Positions 1-7,267 of a DNA stretch of 20,275 bases are shown here, in pieces. Below the pieces are notes generated by a model. That model did not search any database and had not been told where the DNA came from. It saw nothing but the letters and a program-made list of their open reading frames with translations. Position 1 is the first letter of the stretch. The number at the start of each line of letters is the position of its first letter. The position numbers were made by a program, and so were the translations under genes. Origin of the DNA: Chloroflexota bacterium (GTDB lineage Bacteria; Chloroflexota; Dehalococcoidia; GIF9; UBA5620); NCBI GenBank assembly GCA_026389735.1, contig JAPLHH010000127.1, forward strand, positions 1 to 20,275. Reading direction: 5' to 3'.

Positions 1-552
1 GCCGTGGCTCCGGGTAAGTGATTGCTGGTATCTTTCGTAGACACGCTGGATTACGGTTTCGAAGTAGTTGCGGGTCTGCTCGGCATAATCTGCCGGTGTC
101 AGCAGCCGGCTTTTGGCATACTTGATAGCTGATTGAATAGCTCTCGGCGCGTATTGCTTGGGGTCGAGGTCGAGTTCCTGCAGGCTTTGCTTTATCAGGC
201 TGAGCTGGTCTTCCTCGTCATAGATGACGAATCTCGAGTCGAGCCCGATGGCCTTGCCTTCCTGGCGCAGTATGCGGGCACAGATGGCATGGAAGGTGCC
301 CAGAGTTAAGTCACCCGCTGTCTGCCCCAGCAGCTTTTCCAGCCTCTCCGCCATCTCCCTGGCCGCCTTATTGGTGAAGGTGACCGCCATGATATGGTGA
401 GGACTTATGCCGCAGACCTTTATCAGGTAGGCGACGCGGTGGGTGATGACCCTGGTCTTGCCGCTACCGGGGCCAGCTACAATGAGCAACGGTCCTTCGG
501 TAGTTTCTACCGCCTGTTTCTGGGCCGGATTCAGTTCAGCTAAAACATCCAT
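1..552 (-). CDS. UvrD/PcrA-type superfamily 1 DNA helicase, N-terminal part (gene runs off the window)
   Basis: The gene begins at the ATG at 550-552 (minus strand) and stays open to base 1, giving 184 residues of the N-terminal 1A region of an ATP-dependent 3'-5' DNA helicase used in repair and replication restart. Visible motifs in order are the Q motif (LNPAQKQAV, about residues 8-16), Walker A GPGSGKT (27-33), motif Ia (TFTNKAAREM) and motif Ib (GTFHAICARIL). The remaining three quarters or so, including DExx and the 2A/2B domains, lie outside the window. The start has no strong Shine-Dalgarno of its own. It sits 11 bases after the stop of the upstream lipoprotein gene, so the two are probably co-transcribed. 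UvrD, PcrA and Rep cannot be separated from this fragment. Confidence 0.93.
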   Translation of the reverse strand, partial: MDVLAELNPAQKQAVETTEGPLLIVAGPGSGKTRVITHRVAYLIKVCGISPHHIMAVTFTNKAAREMAERLEKLLGQTAGDLTLGTFHAICARILRQEGKAIGLDSRFVIYDEEDQLSLIKQSLQELDLDPKQYAPRAIQSAIKYAKSRLLTPADYAEQTRNYFETVIQRVYERYQQSLTRSHG

Positions 553-563
553 AGATTGTTCTA

Positions 564-890
564 CTACTTAGTGGTTGTTGTGCCTTCCCATTTGATTTCT
601 ACCTGTTCTGGCTTGACGCCGGTGAAGCTTATGCCATCCGGGCCGGTGACTATAGTTTTTCCACTAGCGGTGCTTATGGTCATCTTGTTGGCGTTTACAT
701 TGAGCAGGATGTCTACTTTCTGCGAGGGCAGCCCGGAAACCGGTTTTCCCTCAACTGACACTGAACCGATGGTTATCCCTTCCAGGTATACATCGGCACA
801 GCCGCCACCAGCACCACAGCCGAGACTGAGCCCGAGGGGGATTACGAACAGGGCCAGAATGATAAGCTTAATGGCTGGTAAGATTTTCAT
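564..890 (-). CDS. small putative lipoprotein, function unknown
   Basis: This 108-residue protein has an N-terminal hydrophobic segment (about 7-23) followed by Cys25 in the context LSLGC, an approximate lipobox, so it is probably exported and lipid-anchored. The rest is a small, probably beta-rich domain containing a GPDGISFTGVKPEQVEIKW stretch and a Thr-rich tail. I do not recognise the family. The ATG start is supported by AAAGGAGG about 8 bases upstream and by a TTGAAG-N17-TATAAT promoter upstream. It is the first gene of a likely two-gene unit with the helicase. The long open frame on the opposite strand (556-936) is its shadow. A true lipoprotein is the best reading, but the lipobox is not ideal because Ser occupies -3. 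Confidence 0.75.
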   Translation of the reverse strand: MKILPAIKLIILALFVIPLGLSLGCGAGGGCADVYLEGITIGSVSVEGKPVSGLPSQKVDILLNVNANKMTISTASGKTIVTGPDGISFTGVKPEQVEIKWEGTTTTK

Positions 891-970
891 TGTGTTTCCT
901 CCTTTATGTCTAAAGTCTGTCTTCGGTAGAGGTTAGCTCGATTGCGGATGTTCATGAGGCTTTGGAGTCA

Positions 971-999
971 ATTATAGCATTGGGGGAACAGGGCTTCAA
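971..999 (-). promoter_or_regulatory. sigma70-type promoter for the lipoprotein-helicase unit
   Basis: On the minus strand TTGAAG (bases 994-999) is followed by a 17-base spacer and a perfect TATAAT (971-976). Transcription would start near 964, giving a leader of about 74 bases before the ATG at 890. The -10 is a full consensus and the -35 matches 4 of 6. No transcript data support it. Confidence 0.6.
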
Positions 1000-1015
1000 A
1001 GGCTCAACGCTTCGC

Positions 1016-1147
1016 TGTCATTGCGAGCGAAGCGAAGCAATCTCAGTGCCTTTCCCAGCCATCCCGAGATCGCCACGGGGCTTGCGCCCCTCGCGATGAC
1101 AGAAGAGAAGGCGGGATTGCCATGGCACTCCATGCCTCGCAATGACA
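1016..1147. repeat. composite palindromic intergenic repeat (TGTCATTGCGAG family)
   Basis: Three related half-units lie side by side. Unit A (1016-1044) begins TGTCATTGCGAG and ends GCAATCTC. Unit B (1066-1101) is its inverted relative, running from GAGATCGC to CTCGCGATGACA. Unit C (1113-1147) is a second inverted relative, from GGGATTGC to CTCGCAATGACA. The outer 12-mers (1016-1027 and 1136-1147) are exact reverse complements, so the whole element has perfect terminal inverted repeats like a REP or MITE. Similar GTCATTGCGAG...GCAATCTC elements are, from memory, dispersed in many bacterial genomes. It has no coding content; the open frame across it on the minus strand is a by-product. Confidence 0.75.
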
Positions 1148-1160
1148 AAACCGCTCTTCT

Positions 1161-1190
1161 TTGCTAAAGCAAGGCGTTTTTCCCTATAAT
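1161..1190 (+). promoter_or_regulatory. sigma70-type promoter for the kinase-deaminase operon
   Basis: TTGCTA (1161-1166), an 18-base spacer and a perfect TATAAT (1185-1190). The predicted start near 1197 leaves a leader of about 28 bases before the ATG at 1225. It lies just outside the right end of the palindromic repeat. Confidence 0.55.
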
Positions 1191-1224
1191 GTGGAGACAA
1201 TTTTAAGCTGGAAGTAAGTGAGAA

Positions 1225-1767
1225 ATGAAGGTGGTATCGATTGTGGGCATGGCTGGTTCAGGTAAGTCCGAGGTGGCCAGGGTCTTTGCGAGGAACGGCT
1301 TTAAGAAGCTAAGATTTGGGGATATCACGGACGAGGAAATCAAGAAAAGGGAGCTCGAGCTGAACGAAGAAAACGAACGCTATGTAAGGCAGCAGTTGAG
1401 GAAAGAGCATGGGATGGCGGCATACGCCAAATTGAACCTGCCGAGGATTGATGCTCTGTTGAAATCGTCAGATGTTGTCGTGGATGGGCTCTATTCGTGG
1501 GAAGAATATACGTTGATGAAGAGCCGCTATGGTGATGATTTTCATGTGGTTGCTGTCTGGGCGTCACCTAAGACGAGGCATAATAGATTGGGGAAAAGAC
1601 AGATTCGGCCTCTGACGGTGGAGGAAGCTGCCGGCCGGGACATCGCCGAGCTGGAGAATACTAACAAAGGTGGCCCTATCACCATGGCGGACTTCACCAT
1701 CATAAACGAGACCTCCTTGGAAGACTTGGAAAGGGAAACAAAAAAGGTTATCTCAGCATTGAGATGA
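1225..1767 (+). CDS. P-loop nucleotide kinase-like ATPase (UPF0200/dephospho-CoA-kinase-like)
   Basis: A 180-residue single-domain P-loop protein. Walker A is GMAGSGKS at residues 8-15, followed by a short helix and RFGDITDEEIKKR, the layout of small-molecule and nucleotide kinases. A second strand reads DVVVDGLYSWEEY, with acidic residues where these enzymes place the Walker B/substrate loop, and the lid-like part RLGKRQIRPLTVEEAAGRD carries several Arg. It most resembles the archaeal UPF0200 family, often annotated dephospho-CoA kinase-like; the true substrate is unknown. Its stop overlaps the next gene by four bases (ATGA), indicating translational coupling to a dCMP deaminase and making a role in nucleotide handling plausible. 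The upstream Shine-Dalgarno is weak. The kinase fold is secure; the substrate is not. Confidence 0.82.
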   Translation: MKVVSIVGMAGSGKSEVARVFARNGFKKLRFGDITDEEIKKRELELNEENERYVRQQLRKEHGMAAYAKLNLPRIDALLKSSDVVVDGLYSWEEYTLMKSRYGDDFHVVAVWASPKTRHNRLGKRQIRPLTVEEAAGRDIAELENTNKGGPITMADFTIINETSLEDLERETKKVISALR

Positions 1768-2246
1768 AAAAAGTAACTAGGCCGGACATTGATGAATATT
1801 TTCTTAAGATAGCTTTTGTGGTGGCGGAGCGCTCGACGTGCCGTCGGCACCATGTCGGAGCCGTGGCGGTGAGGGATAAGCACATACTAGCCACCGGTTA
1901 CAATGGTGCTGCTGCCGGGCTTAAAGACTGTCTTGAACTCGGCTGCCTCAGAGACGAGATGAACATACCCTCTGGAACGAGGCACGAGATATGCCGGGGC
2001 ATTCATGCCGAGCAGAATGCAATCATACAGGCATCGCTGCATGGGGTGAGCCTCGAAGGCGCCACAGTCTATGTCACCCACACGCCGTGCATACTCTGTG
2101 CCAAGATGCTGGTCAACGCCAAGGTAAAGCGGTTTGTCACCTTTGGCAAATACGCTGATGATTCCTTTTTAGAGTTATTCAACGAAGCTGGAGTAAAGTT
2201 CGAAGTGCGGGAGCGGCCGTCTTCACAGATAACCTATCTGGCCTAG
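1764..2246 (+). CDS. deoxycytidylate (dCMP) deaminase
   Basis: A 160-residue zinc-dependent deaminase of the dCMP deaminase/ComEB type, converting dCMP to dUMP for dTTP synthesis. The zinc site is complete: HAE (His81, Glu83 as proton shuttle) and PCxxC (Cys109, Cys112 in HTPCILCAKML). An N-terminal block (SxCRRHHVGAVAVRDKHILATGYNG) is typical of dCMP deaminases rather than cytidine or guanine deaminases. Additional Cys and His between residues 56 and 77 (DCLELGC, RHEIC) match the second, structural zinc region of the family. It starts at an ATG inside the kinase gene (ATGA overlap), so it is translated by coupling. ComEB-like use in DNA uptake is unlikely without com neighbours. Confidence 0.92.
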   Translation: MKKVTRPDIDEYFLKIAFVVAERSTCRRHHVGAVAVRDKHILATGYNGAAAGLKDCLELGCLRDEMNIPSGTRHEICRGIHAEQNAIIQASLHGVSLEGATVYVTHTPCILCAKMLVNAKVKRFVTFGKYADDSFLELFNEAGVKFEVRERPSSQITYLA

Positions 2247-2329
2247 AACTGCTTATACTCGGACTCGCCTGAAAAGGTCTTTAGGCTCTCTGCTACCGAG
2301 CTGTATTGTAAATTGAGCAGTTCGTCATT

Positions 2330-3712
2330 TCATGCCCAAGGGGGCTCTTTGACGTTGCTGTTTTCAAAATAGTCATCGTCTAAAGGTCGCTGGGCAACAC
2401 CTGACTCTATAGCGGCCTTCGCCACTCTATGAGTCACGGCCAAGTGTACCTTAGAGTCAAGGGCATTGGGGAGAAGCTCTCCTTCACTGGCAGCACCGGC
2501 AATAGATGTGGCAGCTGCTGTGTACATCTCATGGGTGAGCCTGCTGGCCAACGCATCTAATGTACCGCGCCAAATTCCGGGATAGGCGAGCAAGTTGTTG
2601 ACTGTCCTGCCGTCAACAGCTAGAGCGGCACCAGATGTTCTGGCAAGCTCTGGGTCAATTTCTGGATACGGATTCGATAGAGCAAAGATAATCTGCCCTC
2701 GTCTTACCATTCTCGGTTGTATGAGATCCTTCACCCCGCTTGTCGCAATGACAATATCAGCCGTTTTCATAATCTCATCAAAGTTGGATGGAATGCCTCC
2801 TTGCTCGGCATGCCGTCTCAGACTGGCCTCGGTCTTTGCTACTCCTAACGCAGGATTACCTGTGTACCGTAGCAAGAATTTTCCTATAGAGAGGCCAGCA
2901 GCGCCGAGGCCAATAAGCCCGATTTTTACATCTTCCAGTGTACGTTTAGTAAGCTTACAGGCATTGATTAAAGCCGCCAACGTTACTACAGCAGTCGCTT
3001 GCTGGTCGTCATGCATGACAGGCATATTAAGTTCGTTCTCCAGCCTGCCCTGAATCAGGAAGCATCTTGGCGATGCTATATCTTCTAGATGTATGCCACT
3101 GAATGTCGGCGCAATGTGTTTCACAGTTTCCACAATTTCGTCAGGGTCTGTAGTGTCTAGTAAAACAGGTATACCACTGATTCCGACCATTTGTTGAAGT
3201 AGGGCGGCTTTCCCTTCCATAACTGGCATTCCCGCAATCGGGCCAATGTTTCCTAATCCGAGGATGGCACTCCCATCAGTGACGATAGCTACAGAAGAGG
3301 CGATGCTAGTGTAGATATATTTATTACTTGGCTGATCGGAGATTAAATTACATACTTCAGCCACTCCTGGGGTGTACACCTTCCGGAGAATGTCTACTGA
3401 GGTGATAGGAACAGTACTGACCATCTTAATCTTGCCGTTCTTGTGAAGGTTGAGCACCTCGTCCCTGACCTCAAGAACGACGACTTCTTTAAGTCTCGAC
3501 ACTTCGTCTATTAACTGTTTGAGATGGCTTTCACTATCTAAAAGCACCTCGATATCTCTGACCGTGTAATGGTGTCCCAAATGTAATGTTGTTATATTCC
3601 CGATATCTACCCCGACTTTGCCGATGGTTGTAGCCAATTTACCTAGGGTGCCAGGGATATTAGCGTTTTTGCAGCGCAAGGTTCTCGTAATTTTGTAATT
3701 GACGTTGTCCAT
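2330..3712 (-). CDS. NAD(P)-dependent malic enzyme with N-terminal ACT domain
   Basis: A 460-residue cytoplasmic enzyme that decarboxylates malate to pyruvate with NAD(P) reduction. Residues about 7-85 form an ACT regulatory domain (IPGTLGKLATTIGKVGVDIGNI), which in this architecture usually binds a small effector such as an amino acid. The catalytic part follows: KVYTPGVAEVC (catalytic Tyr), TDGSAILGLGNIGP, MEGKAALL (catalytic Lys), EDIASPRCF (metal ligands), then the dinucleotide-binding domain with GLGAAGLSIGKFLL and ATSGVKDLI. One departure is HDDQQATA where most malic enzymes read HDDQHGTA. The start is the ATG at 3710-3712, with GAGGTGAG just upstream, preceded by an extended -10 promoter. 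The gene converges with the deaminase gene. Confidence 0.93.
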   Translation of the reverse strand: MDNVNYKITRTLRCKNANIPGTLGKLATTIGKVGVDIGNITTLHLGHHYTVRDIEVLLDSESHLKQLIDEVSRLKEVVVLEVRDEVLNLHKNGKIKMVSTVPITSVDILRKVYTPGVAEVCNLISDQPSNKYIYTSIASSVAIVTDGSAILGLGNIGPIAGMPVMEGKAALLQQMVGISGIPVLLDTTDPDEIVETVKHIAPTFSGIHLEDIASPRCFLIQGRLENELNMPVMHDDQQATAVVTLAALINACKLTKRTLEDVKIGLIGLGAAGLSIGKFLLRYTGNPALGVAKTEASLRRHAEQGGIPSNFDEIMKTADIVIATSGVKDLIQPRMVRRGQIIFALSNPYPEIDPELARTSGAALAVDGRTVNNLLAYPGIWRGTLDALASRLTHEMYTAAATSIAGAASEGELLPNALDSKVHLAVTHRVAKAAIESGVAQRPLDDDYFENSNVKEPPWA

Positions 3713-3761
3713 TATCTCACCTCGTTAACTCTCGAGTTATTCCGATATCAACACTACTCGG

Positions 3762-3770
3762 ATTATATCA
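3762..3770 (-). promoter_or_regulatory. extended -10 promoter for the malic enzyme gene
   Basis: The minus strand reads TGATATAAT, a TGn-TATAAT extended -10 element. The -35 region is poor, as is common for extended -10 promoters. Initiation near 3755 would leave a leader of about 43 bases to the ATG at 3712. Confidence 0.5.
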
Positions 3771-3825
3771 AAGTTAAATACCCGCATGGAATACCAGTCC
3801 GAGAATCAATGGACTTTGTTAAGTC

Positions 3826-4197
3826 TTATACCTTTTCGTCTTTGGAGGAATTCTCCGGCTCAATCTCCAGGTGAAATCGGTGAAAGAACCTGTGTACGAC
3901 TGGGGCAAAGATAACTGCTACGGCGATAAGAAAGACTATTCCAGAGAAGAGCGCATAAGCTGCTGCAAACAACTTACCGGCGTTACTATGCAGCTCATTG
4001 ATAGGTCCCATGCCACCGAGAATCATAGCCGCATTAACGGTAGCATCGACCCAGGATAATCCCTCGAATTCGTGGTAGCCAACTATGCCTATTGCCAGCG
4101 AAACAAAAACAATTCCCAATGCAAAGCAAATATGGAGAATAAGGCGAACAAAAAATGCAGCTCTTGATATTAACGGTTCCTTGTGGTGTTCAAACAT
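3826..4197 (-). CDS. small membrane protein with K+-channel-like pore hairpin, no canonical selectivity filter
   Basis: A 123-residue protein with two strong membrane helices (about 14-42 and 76-103) separated by an amphipathic re-entrant-like stretch (WVDATVNAAMILGGMGPI, about 49-66). It ends in a charged, Lys/Glu/Asp-rich cytoplasmic tail. The order outer helix, pore helix with W-D-A, loop, then GKLFAAAYALFSGIVF resembles the M1-P-M2 module of two-TM potassium channels, where the loop would read TVGYGD and the second helix often begins GRxFAxxYAL. Here the filter position reads GGMGPI, so K+ selectivity is not expected. The family is otherwise unrecognised, and the channel fold is inferred from pattern only. 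The ATG has a weak ribosome site. A promoter lies at 4257-4285. Confidence 0.7.
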   Translation of the reverse strand: MFEHHKEPLISRAAFFVRLILHICFALGIVFVSLAIGIVGYHEFEGLSWVDATVNAAMILGGMGPINELHSNAGKLFAAAYALFSGIVFLIAVAVIFAPVVHRFFHRFHLEIEPENSSKDEKV

Positions 4198-4256
4198 CGG
4201 ATTGTGAAACCTTCATATCTAACTGGAATGTTGCTAGATATGTAGCTTAGTATATC

Positions 4257-4285
4257 AATATACCTTATTACCCTGGGAGAAGCAA
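4257..4285 (-). promoter_or_regulatory. possible sigma70-type promoter for the small membrane protein
   Basis: On the minus strand TTGCTT (4280-4285), a 17-base spacer and TATATT (4257-4262). The predicted leader to the ATG at 4197 is about 53 bases. A weaker overlapping extended -10 (TGATATACT) lies immediately downstream. Confidence 0.4.
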
Positions 4286-4319
4286 AAGTCGTCTTGCGCC
4301 GTAGTACAAAACAGATTTG

Positions 4320-5102
4320 TCACTCCTGGGCGACCGCGAAGTTTTTTAGTGTACCTATGTTTTGGATTTTGACTTCGGCTACATCGCCCGGATTCATCGG
4401 GCCGATGCCTGATGGGGTGCCTGTGGCGATGACATCACCCGGTAGCAGCGTCATTACACCAGAAATAAAGCTGATCAGTTTGGATATCCCGAAAATGAGG
4501 TCGCTAGTGGAAGCGGATTGTCGGAGTTCACCGTTGAGGTAGGTTTCGAGTTTTAGGTTGTCTGGATTGGCTTCTGTTTCTATCCACGGGCCTATCGGGG
4601 CGAAGGTGTCGTAGCCTTTAGCTCTGGTCCACTGGCCATCCGCGGCCTGGGCATTACGGTCGGAGACATCGTTACAGCAGGTATAGCCGAGTACATAGTC
4701 TTTTGCCTCTTCTTCTGGAATATCCTTAGCCTTCTTACTGATGACCACGCCCAGCTCACCTTCATAGTCGATGCGTTTCCAGCCCCGAGGAAGGATGATT
4801 TTATCGTCAGGGCCAATGACTGCGGTGGATGGCTTGAGGAAGATGAGTGGCACGGAGGGCATAGGCAGTTTGGTTTCCTCAACGTGGCTGCGGTAATTAA
4901 GCCCCAGGCAAACTATTTTGGAGGGGAGGCAAGGAGCAAGAAGCCTGACCTCGTCCAGTTTATAAGTACTACCATCCAGTGTAGGTGGGCTGCCAAGGCG
5001 TTTAAGGTGGGCAAAAGGGCTGCCTCGGATTCCTCGTATGATGTTCTTGGCTAACAGGCCATATTTGACCTTGCCTCGGGCGAAAAATCGAGCTATGCGC
5101 AA
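4320..5102 (-). CDS. fumarylacetoacetate hydrolase (FAH) family protein
   Basis: A 260-residue protein with the standard FAH fold: a short N-terminal domain, then LGLNYRSHVEE (about 66-76), PLIFLKPSTAVIGP, YEGELGVVI with metal ligands Glu114 and Glu116, GYTCCNDVSDRN with Asp145, KGYDTFAPIGPW (162-173), and the C-terminal LLPGDVIATGTPSGIGP. Family members are divalent-metal hydrolases, isomerases or decarboxylases of 2-oxo acids, such as 2-hydroxyhepta-2,4-dienedioate isomerase or acylpyruvases. The exact substrate cannot be read here. The start is TTG at 5100-5102, supported by GGGAGGAGG ending 7 bases upstream; no better ATG exists. It lies 70 bases downstream of metF on the same strand and may be the last gene of that operon. 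A link to the nearby aromatic-type molybdenum hydroxylase is possible. Confidence 0.9.
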   Translation of the reverse strand: MRIARFFARGKVKYGLLAKNIIRGIRGSPFAHLKRLGSPPTLDGSTYKLDEVRLLAPCLPSKIVCLGLNYRSHVEETKLPMPSVPLIFLKPSTAVIGPDDKIILPRGWKRIDYEGELGVVISKKAKDIPEEEAKDYVLGYTCCNDVSDRNAQAADGQWTRAKGYDTFAPIGPWIETEANPDNLKLETYLNGELRQSASTSDLIFGISKLISFISGVMTLLPGDVIATGTPSGIGPMNPGDVAEVKIQNIGTLKNFAVAQE

Positions 5103-5172
5103 CTTTGCACCTCCTCCCTACACAACTTGAGTTCAACCTTCCGTAAGAGTATGGGTCAGGTCGGAGAAAGGC

Positions 5173-6039
5173 TTATAACCTGGAAGCATCGAGAATTGCT
5201 GGCACTTTGGATTCCAGACCGATAGCCATGATGTGGGTGCCCTGGCATATATCTTTCATTTCATTGATGAGGCGAGCAGCTATCTCTATGCCCTTCTGTA
5301 ATTTGTTCTCGGCTTTATCCATCTCGTCAATAAACTCATCTGGGACATGTATGCCGGCGACGTTCTTATTCATAAACCGTGCCATAGCTGCTGACCTGAG
5401 CACCACTATACCGACTAAAACTGGCACGCCGAACTTCTTAGCTTCTTTCATAAAGGCTTCGAACGTCTTGGGCTCATAGATGGCCTGTGTCTGGAAGAAC
5501 TGGGCACCAGCCTTTACCTTTCTCTCCATTTTGATCAGCTGTGGTTCGACAGGGTCGGCACCGGGAGTAACGCAGGCTCCGAGGAAGAACTTGTGCGTGC
5601 CCTTTAGCTCTTTGCCGGCTAAATCTTTGCCCTGCTCCAGTTGCCGAGCTGCATATAGCAGAGAGACGGAATCGAGGTCGAAGACGGGTTTAGCGTCAGG
5701 ATGGTCTCCCAAGGTGACATAATCTCCGGTGAGGCAAAGAACATTCTCAACACCCATAACATAGGCACTTAGCAAGTCGGACTGTAAAGCGATGCGGTTG
5801 CGGTCTCGGCAGGTCATCTGGAAAACTGGCTCGACGCCTTTTTGCTTGAGCAGGTAGCAGGCAGCCAGCGAGCCTAGCCTCATAACGGCGCTTTGCTGGT
5901 CGGTGCAATTAACCGCATCTACTCTGCCTTTAAGTAATTCGGCATTCTCATTGAACTCGTGTATATCCACGCCTTTTGCCGGGCCGATTTCAGCGGTGAC
6001 CACAAACTTGCCGTTCTTAAGTTTTTCACGCAGACTCAT
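5173..6039 (-). CDS. metF: methylenetetrahydrofolate reductase MetF
   Basis: A 288-residue TIM-barrel flavoprotein that reduces 5,10-methylene-THF to 5-methyl-THF, in the methyl branch of the Wood-Ljungdahl pathway or in methionine synthesis. Visible family features are VTAEIGPAKGVD near the N-terminus, the region around DAVNCTDQQSAVMR (flavin/folate site), FQMTCRDRNRIALQSDLL, VLCLTGDYVTLGDHP, and FQTQAIYEP (AQFFQTQ motif). I place the start at the ATG at 6037-6039 (MSLREKL) because GAAGGAGG lies about 10 bases upstream. A start at 6099 would overlap metV and add 20 residues without homology. Length matches the short bacterial MetF that works with MetV. It lies 26 bases after the metV stop in one operon with hydrogenase genes, suggesting use of H2-derived electrons. 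Confidence 0.93.
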   Translation of the reverse strand: MSLREKLKNGKFVVTAEIGPAKGVDIHEFNENAELLKGRVDAVNCTDQQSAVMRLGSLAACYLLKQKGVEPVFQMTCRDRNRIALQSDLLSAYVMGVENVLCLTGDYVTLGDHPDAKPVFDLDSVSLLYAARQLEQGKDLAGKELKGTHKFFLGACVTPGADPVEPQLIKMERKVKAGAQFFQTQAIYEPKTFEAFMKEAKKFGVPVLVGIVVLRSAAMARFMNKNVAGIHVPDEFIDEMDKAENKLQKGIEIAARLINEMKDICQGTHIMAIGLESKVPAILDASRL

Positions 6040-6065
6040 AGTATGGTTACCTCCTTCAAGGATAG

Positions 6066-6749
6066 CTAAACTTTTGTCTCTTGTTGCTCCAGTGCCCACA
6101 TTATGGTGGACCTAAGCGCCTTTGGCGGCTGCATTTTGGCGTAATTTTTGACTATTGGAATGGCTTGCATTTTGTCCAGCCGACCCAATTTCTTCAATCG
6201 TTCGTAGATTAAGTGCCAGCCGCAGTCCCGCACATCTGGTTCAACCTCGCACTTACCATTTTTGGCACCGCCGCAGGGCCCATTAATGAGCCATTTGGTG
6301 CAGGCGGTCAGAGGGCAGATGCCGCCGGTTAAATCGAGGACGCAGTCGCCACATTCACGGCAACGCTCGCTGCCCCGCCATTCCCCACGGGTACCGCCGA
6401 CATTGATGGTATTAGCTGCAGGGTGGACCAGTTTGTTCACCACCGCCGCGGTAGCCTGGACTCCGATGCCGCAGGTCATTACCAGCAGAGAATCGGCAGC
6501 ATCTATTTCAGGTTCATGGGGAAACAGTCTGGTCTTGACCAAAGCTTTGTCACAGAGGAAATCAACGACACAGTAACCGGTGATAGTCCTGCCTTCTTGC
6601 TCAAGTTTCTGCTTCATGTCCAGAACTTGAGGCTCATCACCGGTGTGGCAAACCTCAGCACAACCTTTACAGCCGACTATAAAGATTTTCTTGTCCCCGT
6701 CTAAATAGCCAAGGATTTCCGGAAACGGCTTTAACTCAGAGATTATCAT
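6066..6749 (-). CDS. metV: MetV: methylene-THF reductase C-terminal-domain iron-sulfur/zinc protein
   Basis: A 227-residue Cys-rich protein (14 Cys) of the MTHFR C-terminal domain family. It is the small electron-transfer partner of MetF in acetogens and similar anaerobes. Clusters of ligands are Cys27-x2-Cys30-x3-Cys34, Cys60 and Cys66, then Cys130-x2-Cys133-x2-Cys136, with Cys145, Cys150, Cys159, Cys167 and Cys176 following. At least one [4Fe-4S] cluster and possibly a zinc site are expected. The hallmark LINGPCGGAKNGKCEVEP (155-172) is clear. It starts at an ATG overlapping the protease stop by four bases (ATGA) behind GGAGG, so it is tightly coupled to the hydrogenase genes. In known systems MetV passes electrons from RnfC2 or HdrA/MvhD to MetF; neither is encoded here. 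Confidence 0.9.
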   Translation of the reverse strand: MIISELKPFPEILGYLDGDKKIFIVGCKGCAEVCHTGDEPQVLDMKQKLEQEGRTITGYCVVDFLCDKALVKTRLFPHEPEIDAADSLLVMTCGIGVQATAAVVNKLVHPAANTINVGGTRGEWRGSERCRECGDCVLDLTGGICPLTACTKWLINGPCGGAKNGKCEVEPDVRDCGWHLIYERLKKLGRLDKMQAIPIVKNYAKMQPPKALRSTIMWALEQQETKV

Positions 6750-7267
6750 TTGTCTACCTCCATAGCTCTATTAGTTTCCTCTATTTCCTGGAGAACTAAT
6801 TTGATCATTTCGGATAATTTGTCTTCTACTTCTGGGGAAAGCTCAAGTCCGAAGTCTATGGTCTTGGGTTCGATGCCAATAACGACCGTAGATTTTGGTT
6901 GCCTGTTAAGCAAAGCCATCATTTTTAAGCTATCCGATACTCCTATATCGTGCAAGGAAATAGGCGGCGCTGAATCCAAGTCTACGTCATCGAAGCTGAA
7001 TCGATATATAGTCCCCGGCTTATCGCCAGCTTTGACAGCGTCAATGATGATTAATTTATCTGTACTGTCATCTACTAGAGACAGGAAGTCGGGGTAGGTG
7101 CCAGCGTCAATTATGTTGACATTGGCATCGCCTACAATGCTGGCTAGTTTCTGAACCAGATGGACTCCTACGCCTTCGTCTTTAAGCAACAGGTTACCTA
7201 TCCCCAGAATGGTGATTCTAGGACTGCGACGGAGTGTTTGCGTCTTAGCAGACCTTGTGTATTCCAA
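6746..7267 (-). CDS. [NiFe] hydrogenase maturation endopeptidase (HycI/HybD/HyaD-type)
   Basis: A 173-residue protease that removes the C-terminal tail of the hydrogenase large subunit once nickel is inserted. Family landmarks are GIGNLLLKDEGVGVHLVQKL (metal ligand Glu in DEG), IIDAGTYPDFLSL, LIIIDAVKAGDKPG (second ligand Asp) and SLHDIGVSDSLKM (third ligand His), matching the Glu/Asp/His nickel-sensing site known from HybD. The start is a TTG at 7265-7267 with AGGGGAGA about 5 bases upstream. This places the first 23 bases inside the end of the large-subunit gene, in a different frame. It ends in a four-base overlap with metV. Its presence and position imply it is dedicated to this large subunit, whose tail is present. 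Confidence 0.9.
   Translation of the reverse strand: MEYTRSAKTQTLRRSPRITILGIGNLLLKDEGVGVHLVQKLASIVGDANVNIIDAGTYPDFLSLVDDSTDKLIIIDAVKAGDKPGTIYRFSFDDVDLDSAPPISLHDIGVSDSLKMMALLNRQPKSTVVIGIEPKTIDFGLELSPEVEDKLSEMIKLVLQEIEETNRAMEVDK

Noticed and set aside
1018..1200. Open frame on the minus strand across the palindromic repeat
   Set aside because: It is made of repeat sequence, has no ribosome site and lies under the promoter for the kinase gene.
2267..2286. Hairpin GCCTGAAAAGGTCTTTAGGC between converging genes as a terminator
   Set aside because: The stem is only about 7 pairs with a G-T pair, and no T tract follows on either strand.
6040..6099. Upstream 20-codon extension of metF
   Set aside because: It overlaps the end of metV, has no ribosome site, and the ATG at 6039 has GGAGG and the usual family N-terminus.
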